A stretch of 64,000 nt of DNA, taken from positions 62,001 through 126,000 of the forward strand of contig JAMZAV010003237.1 in the NCBI GenBank assembly GCA_024449915.1, in the 5' to 3' direction. Every line of letters begins with the position of its first letter. The first letter of the stretch is position 1. The notes beneath the pieces are model-generated. The model saw only the letters and a list, made by a program, of their open reading frames with translations. It searched no databases and was not told the DNA's origin. A program made the position numbers and the translations under genes. The stretch comes from Sweltsa coloradensis. Its lineage: Eukaryota; Arthropoda; Insecta; Plecoptera; Chloroperlidae. Below are positions 58,369 through 64,000 of the stretch, piece after piece.

Positions 58369-59171
58369 GAAAAATTTAGCTCGGGTGTTTTTTTTTTTTT
58401 TTTTGGCTGTTTGTTTGCTCTCTACCGGGCAAACGGCATATGCGATCTTGATGAAAATTTGACGGGACCTTCGAAATCTCTGAACTTAGACTTGCTACGT
58501 TTTTGGGTACAATCGAAGAAATATTTCTCATGAACATCCTACTTTTACGATTTTTTTTTTCGATTTTTAGTAAAATATTTTCGTGACATTTGGGCCGATT
58601 CTGACCAAACGGGTGGGGCTACAACGTTCATATTTCACATGGACATTAAGGTCATGATTATGTATTGCTTTCTAAAAGAAAAAGTTTTTAAAAAGTTAGC
58701 CAGAATCCATAGAATAAAGGTTTCAATATGAGTTTTTTGAGGTTTATAATAACAATTAACGGGTAACAATAGAAACTTGACAACAACCACCTACAATGCA
58801 TTCAAAAAGCACTTGCAAAGGAAAAGTGGTCCTACGCAAACTAAAAACTTACGAAAAAGCTCATCCATCATCCTAGTGTAGTTTTATGCTATAGACTTTG
58901 TGGTAAAAATAATATTTTGGGGTAATAGCTCTCTATTAAAACAATATGAATAATTTCGAATGAACTTGGAGCTGTGACTATAAAACATCAATACCTCTTA
59001 TCTAGGCAGGCTAACGAGCAATATTAAATTTTACTATTTCACCGATGTTTCCTTACGATTAACGATAGCCATAGCGATAAGGATAGTTTTTCTGCAAATT
59101 TTTCTTCGTCACGATTCATGTTTTGCTTGGACTACCGAGCGGAAAAAAATAAATTGAAAAGAAAAGATTTT

Positions 59172-59625
59172 TGGATGAGCGAAGCGAAGACTTCAATTTC
59201 ACTCTCCCCTCAACAAATTTGGCTCGGGTGTTTATTTTTGTTTTTTGTTTGCATTTTTGTCTGTTTGTTCACGCTCTCCCGGGCAAACGGCTTATGCGAT
59301 CTTGATGAAAATTTGAGGGGACCATCGAAATCTCTGAATTTAGATTTGCCACGTTTTTCGGTAAAATCGATAAAATATTTCTTATGATAATCGTACTTTT
59401 ACGATTTTACTCGATTTTTAATGAGATATTTTCGTGATATTTGGCAAACGGCTACACCGATCTTGATAAAACTTTATGGGAATGTTGAAAATCACTGAAA
59501 TTATATATGTTATGATTTAAGAGACATTTAAAGAAATATTTCTCATAGAAATCGTACTTTTACGATTTTTTTTCAAAAGCTCATCCATCAACGCGACTGG
59601 AAAAAGCGTTAGCAAAGCGGCCTAG
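59172..59625 (+). mobile_element. HINE-like element, subfamily C, complete
   Basis: 454 bp, TGGATGAGCGAAGCGAAG to AAGCGGCCTAG. It has AGCTCATCCATCAACGCG and the AACGC...GCGTT hairpin near the 3' end, plus the ACCGGGCAAACGG-like CCGGGCAAACGGCTTATGCG landmark. Confidence 0.8.
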
Positions 59626-59635
59626 TATAAATTAT

Positions 59636-60260
59636 TAGATGAGCGAAGCGAAGACTTCAATTTGACTTTGTGTATTTTGTTTGTTTTTTTACTTACGTTA
59701 CCCCAAGAAAAATAGCTCGGGTGTTTTGTTTTTGTTAGTTTTTTTGTCTGTTTGTTCGCTCTCTACCGGGCAAACGGCATATGCGATCTTGATGAAAATT
59801 GGAGGGGACCTTCGAAATCTCTGAACTTAGAGCTGTATTGTTTTTGGGTAGAATCGAAGAAATATTCCTCATAAATATTGTACTTTTACGATTTTTTTCG
59901 ATTTTTAGTGCGATATTTTCGTGATATTTGACAACGGCTACTCCGATAATGATGAAACTTTATAGGAACTTTTGAAATCACTGGAATCATATATGTTATG
60001 ATTTTAGAGATTTAAAAAAAAATATTTCTTATAAAAATCGTACTTTTACGATTTTTTCTTCGGTTTTTAATACGATATTTTCGTGATATTTGGGCCGATT
60101 TTGACCAAACGGGTGGGGCTACAACGTTCATATTTTACATTGACATAGAAATTATGGTGCTGTAGTGCCTCTTGAAAGAAAAAGTTGAAAAAGTTGGTCA
60201 AAATTCATAGGAATAAAGGTTTTAATATAAGCCTTTTACAGGTGTATAATGAACAAGTAA
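59636..60260 (+). mobile_element. HINE-like element, subfamily C, 3'-truncated
   Basis: Starts TAGATGAGCGAAGCGAAG ten bases after the previous copy. It is nearly identical to the next copy up to ATGAACAAGTAA, where that copy begins. Lacks its hairpin and CCTAG end. Confidence 0.75.
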
Positions 60261-60261
60261 T

Positions 60262-61001
60262 TGGATGAGCGAAGGGAAGACTTCAATTTGACTTTGTGTT
60301 TTTTTGTTTGTTTTTTACTTACGTTACCCCAAGAAAAATAGCTCGGGTGTTTTGTTTTTGTTAGTTTTTTTTCTGTTTGTTCGCTCTCTACCGGGCAAAC
60401 GGCATATGCGATCTTGATGAAAATTGGAGGGGACCTTCGAAATCTCTGAACTTAGAGCTGTATTGTTTTTGGGTACAATCGAAGAAATATTTCTCATAAA
60501 TATCGTACTTTTACGATTTTTTTCGATTTTTAGTGCGATATTTTCGTGATATTTGACAAACGGCTACTCCGATATTGATGAAACTTTATAGGATCGTTAA
60601 AATCACTGAAATCATATATTTTTTGATTTTAGAGATATTTGAAAAAATATTTCTTATAGTAATCGTACTTTATAGATTTTTTCTTCGGTTTCTAATACAA
60701 TATTTTCGTGATATTTGGGCCGATTTTACCAAACGGGTGGGGCTCAACGTTCATATTTTACATTGTAGAGATTATGTGATGTAGTGCCTCTTGAAAGAAA
60801 AAGTTGAAAAAGTTGGTCAAAATTCATAGGAATAAAGGTTTAAATATAAGCCTTTTACAGGTGTATAATGAACAAGTAATATCAAGTAACTATAGAAAAA
60901 GTAAGGAGATTCCACATAAAAACGTAATCATTTGACAGAAATATTCCAAAAAAAGCTCATCCATCAACGCGACTGGAAAAAGCGTTCGCGAAGCGACCTA
61001 G
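60262..61001 (+). mobile_element. HINE-like element, subfamily C, complete
   Basis: TGGATGAGCGAAGGGAAG to AAGCGACCTAG, with AGCTCATCCATCAACGCG and a hairpin containing GCGTTCGCGAAGCG. The first 620 bp repeat 59636-60260 with few differences. The remaining 120 bp supplies the missing 3' end. Confidence 0.8.
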
Positions 61002-61482
61002 TTTTACTACTTGTCTTACACTTCAAACCCTGACCCAAACCTTGTTTATTGCCATTCCGATCGAATCCTTCGTCGAATAGCTGTCATATTCCTTTTGTAT
61101 GGCACTATTTTTATCGTTTACCACAATGACTATTGGGAGGCGCAACGGATAAGAGATCGCAGCACCGTCGCCGAGTTTGGTTGATCAACTCGGGCCCAAG
61201 GAGGTTGTATTATATGGCCATCTTATACAACCTCCTTGCTCGGGCCACGTGCGTTTTTACGTTTGCTTTACATGCGCGCAGTGGCTCTCAAAAACTAATA
61301 TATTTCCCCATAAAAGTGGTCTGATGGCGTGAAACCAATACACACGAGAAAGTTTGGAATGCACAATAAATTAAAGTTTTTTTGCCATATTTCGTAGGTG
61401 GGACGCTAAACTAATCGGTTTAGTTCTTGGTGCGCGGAGTGGCCACTCGAGGTGCAGTGATTCATAGTCTCATTCCTTGGCA
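61002..61482. other. No gene; strong hairpin at 61197-61238
   Basis: Perfect 14-bp arms CAAGGAGGTTGTAT (61197-61210) and ATACAACCTCCTTG (61225-61238), 14-nt loop. Otherwise unassigned. Confidence 0.6.
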
Positions 61483-61946
61483 TGCCATGGCAATGATTTT
61501 TATTTCGTTCATTACCAGCAATGAATAATTTTTGTAAACACTGAAATAACTATACATGTTTGAATATAACTTGCCCTAACTGCTCGTTTATAGGATATAA
61601 ATTTTATGACAACAGCAAAGAACAATTAAACGTGAAGTGATGAATCCATGCCTTTTAATTATAATAAGTCGCCACATACAGTATAACAACCAAACTCTTA
61701 TGCGTACGAGCTCTTATCGTATAAGTTCAAATAAATGGAACAATTTTAATGGTTTGAATTGAAGACGACATGGGTGTAGTATTCAGGTCTAGTATGTTTA
61801 GAAGGCCGAGAGAGCAGCCTAAGATGGCGTCAAGCTGATACCACATTACTATGTAAGTGCTTAATAATACTTTATAATAAATACCTCTTGCTTATATATG
61901 TGTGTTTGTATTACGTGATTTGTACCCTCATGATCGAAATATGGCA
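61483..61946 (+). repeat. Putative 5' LTR of the Gypsy element
   Basis: 464 bp with matching ends TGCCAT...ATGGCA. A TATA-like TTATAATAAATA lies near 61870-61882. A PBS-like sequence follows directly. The 3' LTR is outside the window, so the left limit is inferred from the end symmetry only. Confidence 0.5.
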
Positions 61947-61963
61947 TGGTAGTCAGAAGTGGA
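61947..61963 (+). other. Putative primer-binding site
   Basis: TGGTAGTCAGAAGTGGA directly after the LTR end. TGG(T)...CAGAAGTGG sequences are frequent in this position of Mag-like elements. Confidence 0.5.
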
Positions 61964-62337
61964 CCGTGATACAAACATCCTAGAATAGATCAGACAGATT
62001 AAAGTCTATGAAGCATTTGGGGTATGAAAAGTTGGGTTAGAAACGACGTGAAAACGTGTGTCTGAAAGCACAAAGCACTGCCATCCCGATCGAGAAACCT
62101 ACTATGAAGGTAGCACTGGAAAATAAATCGAATTTTTCGTATTTTTTCTGTCGCTAGCGGTACGCCAGTAGTACCAACCCAATATTATTAAAATCAGCTA
62201 GAATTGATAATGTTGTAACCAACTGTAAAAATAAGTCCGCTAAATGGAATCTGCTGTTTTTCGCCCGCCTCAACCATTGCAGTTGAGAGGGGAGAGTATA
62301 AAACTGGAAGAAATGGAAAGCAGAGTTCTTTATCTAC

Positions 62338-63111
62338 ATGGAAGCTGCAGGATTTTTAGAGGAAATTACAACTGAAAAGGGTGAGACTAGACAAAAAGTG
62401 TCAGACAAGAGAAAAAAAGCAATTCTCTTGAACCTCTTAGGGGAGGGTGCCCAAGAAATATTTGAAAATTTTGAGTTTACTGAACAAACTGATAAAGATG
62501 TATTTCTAGAGGTTATGAAGAAGTTTGAAGATTATTGCATTCCACAGTTAAACTTAGCTGTAGAAAGGTTTAATTTCTTCAAGGTTAAGCAAATGGAAGG
62601 TAAATCCTTCGAAACGTTTCTCACCAACCTAAAAACCAAAGCAATAAGATGCGATTTTGGTGATAGAAGGGATAGTATTATAAGAGATCGTCTTATAATG
62701 AAAATAAGAGACAAGGGCATGCAGAAAAGAATGCTTGAGAAGAAAAACATAAGTCTTGAGGATGCTGAAGATATGTGTAGAGCAGCTGAGCTTAGTAACC
62801 ACCAAGTAAAAGAATTACAAGGAGAAGAGTTAGAGGTTAACACAGTCAAGAAAAAGACGAATTGGACAAGACAAAAGAAGTCTGATAAGCAAGGGAAGCC
62901 TGAAAAGCATCCCCAAAACGAAACATGCAAGTATCCCGAAAACGAAACATGCAAGTATTGTGGATACACTCATAAAATAAGAGCCTGTCCTGCGTATGGT
63001 AAGGAATGTCACAACTGCCTTGGGAAAAATCGCTTTGCAAGCGTGTGTAAGAAGGAAAAAGTGAACAGACCTAGAGTGCAGACAGTTGAACAATACAGCA
63101 TTGACTCTAAT
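62338..63111 (+). CDS. Gypsy gag (capsid-nucleocapsid)
   Basis: A 258-residue frame reading to a stop created by the HINE-like insertion. Residues ~30-150 are a retrotransposon Gag capsid domain (LLNLLGEGAQEIFENFEF, VERFNFFKVKQMEGKSFETF, CDFGDRRDSIIRDRLI). A basic stretch follows, then two zinc knuckles. The first is C205-x2-C208-x3-H212-x4-C217. The second, C224...C237, has Arg232 where His is expected. A 24-bp direct duplication (62911-62934 and 62935-62958) repeats NETCKY just before the first knuckle. An upstream ATG at 62244 in another frame encodes a typical gag N-terminus (MESAVFRPPQPLQLRGESIK), so a one-base shift around 62320 probably separates the true start from this frame. The protein would package element RNA into particles. 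Confidence 0.85.
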
Positions 63112-63689
63112 TGAGCGAGCGTAGCGAGCGTCTCCACTTGACTCTTATGGCTCGAATGTCTGTTTTTTTTTGTTTGTTTGTTTTTTGTTTTTTTTTCTGT
63201 TACTGCTTCGATACAGGTCGCACCGTTTCTCTGATCGACCTGAAATTTTGCACACATGTACATACCACCTAGGCGGGTTGCTGTATAGTTTTTGAACAAA
63301 ATCCAATCATGGTTATAAAAAAAAAAAAAAAAAAAAAAAAAATGTACCGATCGTTATGAAATTTTGCAGGGTCAATAAGTACAACATTCTCTCCTATTTT
63401 CCAAATTTTCAGCTAAATCGGTCAAGACCTTAAAGACTTATTGGTAATCATAATTTGAAAAATGATGTTAAAAAATGAAGGAGGCAGTGAAGATACAAAG
63501 ATACACTTTAGAAGGCATGACGTGAATTAGTACAATGCAAAGATGTTGGAATAGTATATAGTGTACAAATAATGTCAATATCCAGTTAGGCCTACACTGT
63601 GTGGTGGGCCTTATGGGAATGTCGTACTCGGGTCATGTTGCACGTACCGGTGCTCGCTCAACAACGCGTCCAACTGAGCGTTTTCCTAG
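63112..63689 (+). mobile_element. HINE-like element, subfamily B, complete, inside the Gypsy frame
   Basis: 578 bp from TGAGCGAGCGTAGCGAGCG to TTTTCCTAG. The subterminal inverse GCTCGCTCA is followed by AACGC-GTCCAACTGA-GCGTT. It includes a T-run, an A-run (63319-63342) and the CTGATCGACCTGAAATTTTG block. It separates gag from protease. A single T on each side (63111, 63690) is shared, and excision with one T kept restores the frame. Confidence 0.85.
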
Positions 63690-64000
63690 TAATGAATATG
63701 TCATCAGTGAAGTAAAGCATGTTGGTGCAATTCATGAAGTGACATGGTGTGCTGATATAAATATCGGTGGCCGCACAGTGAAATTTAAATTAGATACGGG
63801 CGCTGAGCTAAACGTGTTGCCAAACAAGGTTCTTAGTAAGTTGAAGAAAGACACCTGGACGATGTCCTCAACAAACACTGTGTTATCAGGGTTTGGGAAC
63901 CAAAAGATTAAGCCAATAGGCATGGTAGATATGAAATGCTCAAAAGGAGAAGAACAAGAGATAGAAATAACGTTCATGGTAGCTGAGGTGACATCTCAAC
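63690..64000 (+). CDS. Gypsy aspartic protease, N-terminal part (partial)
   Basis: An open plus-strand frame to the window end, in frame with gag if the HINE-like element is removed. The active-site motif LDTGAELNVLP has D-T-G at 63793-63801, followed by the hydrophobic region around LSGFGNQKIKPIGM. Retropepsins act as dimers and cut the polyprotein. No stop is seen, so pol presumably follows. Confidence 0.8.

Larger units (their letters stand above)
53840..58876 (+). mobile_element. HINE-like element, subfamily C, split by a LINE
   Basis: The 5' end TGGATGAGCGAAGTGAAG at 53840 continues for about 37 bp. The rest resumes at about 58369 (AATTTAGCTCGGGTG) and runs to the 3' end TCATCCTAG at 58876. 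The landmark GCTCTCTACCGGGCAAACGG and the subterminal AGCTCATCCATCA are present. The AACGC hairpin is deleted in this copy. The intervening 4.5 kb is an I/Nimb-type LINE. Confidence 0.7.
53205..58939 (+). mobile_element. TTAA-flanked MITE, split by a 5-kb insertion
   Basis: Left part 53205-53839 and right part 58877-58939 align to the two ends of the MITE at 39136-39811. TTAA lies at both outer borders (53205-53208, 58936-58939). The left piece is degenerate but collinear. The break falls inside the conserved GGTCATTTAAGTGTAG region, so the intact copies serve as the empty site for the inserted HINE-like element. Confidence 0.7.
61483..64000 (+). mobile_element. Ty3/Gypsy element of Mag/SURL type, 5' part, running off the window
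   Basis: Order: putative LTR (61483-61946), PBS, leader, gag (to 63111), HINE-like insertion (63112-63689), protease (63690 on). Gag and protease frames are long and clean, so this is one of the youngest elements in the window. The pol region and 3' LTR would lie beyond 64000. Confidence 0.8.

Overview
The window is a repeat-dominated stretch of animal (metazoan) genomic DNA with almost no host coding capacity. It is AT-rich and full of microsatellites. It carries CR1/Jockey- and I/Nimb-type LINEs, Ty3/Gypsy LTR elements, a Penelope-like element, hAT and TTAA mini-transposons, and a family with Helentron/HINE architecture. Together these point to an invertebrate. The only host-gene-like sequence is an S1 serine-protease exon at 50992-51362, of a type common in arthropods, so an arthropod is plausible; the sequence alone does not fix the species.

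Layout, left half. 1-5 kb: LINE tails, a 15-bp minisatellite and a 2.2-kb hAT-like element with an exact 8-bp target duplication. 5.1-10.5 kb: a minus-strand CR1-like LINE that encodes a 2A-like motif, interrupted inside its endonuclease by an LTR/PBS fragment. 10.5-18.1 kb: palindromic elements, including a 4.4-kb inverted repeat. 18.3-26.4 kb: a hAT MITE, LINE relics and several HINE-like copies. 26.4-27.3 kb: the 3' end of a Penelope-like element with a GIY-YIG domain. 27.4-38.4 kb: a three-level nest, in which a Jockey-type LINE is split by a roughly 9.5-kb element. That element has about 1-kb arms made of inverted arrays of a ~160-bp tandem repeat, and it is itself split by a minus-strand Gypsy element with both LTRs.

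Layout, right half. 38.4-47.2 kb: a TTAA MITE, tRNA-like SINEs, long A/T-rich low-complexity blocks, a decayed LINE and a 5S-rRNA-like fragment. 47.2-50.5 kb: a Gypsy RNase H/integrase relic, then hAT inside hAT with a HINE-like copy at the core. 51.0-51.4 kb: the protease exon, locally duplicated. 53.2-58.9 kb: a TTAA MITE split by a HINE-like element, itself split by an I/Nimb-clade LINE. 59.2-61.0 kb: three HINE-like copies in a row. 61.5-64 kb: the 5' part of a Gypsy element of Mag/SURL type (LTR, PBS, gag, protease) whose frame is interrupted by another HINE-like copy; it runs off the window.

The best-supported general result is a set of about a dozen elements in three sequence subfamilies. 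All begin TGGATGAGCG or TGAGCGAGCG, carry the inverse of that sequence near the 3' end, then an AACGC...GCGTT hairpin, and end in CCTAG. Two independent empty-site comparisons within the window indicate insertion without a target duplication. I found no evidence of a prokaryote-style system, CRISPR array or operon.
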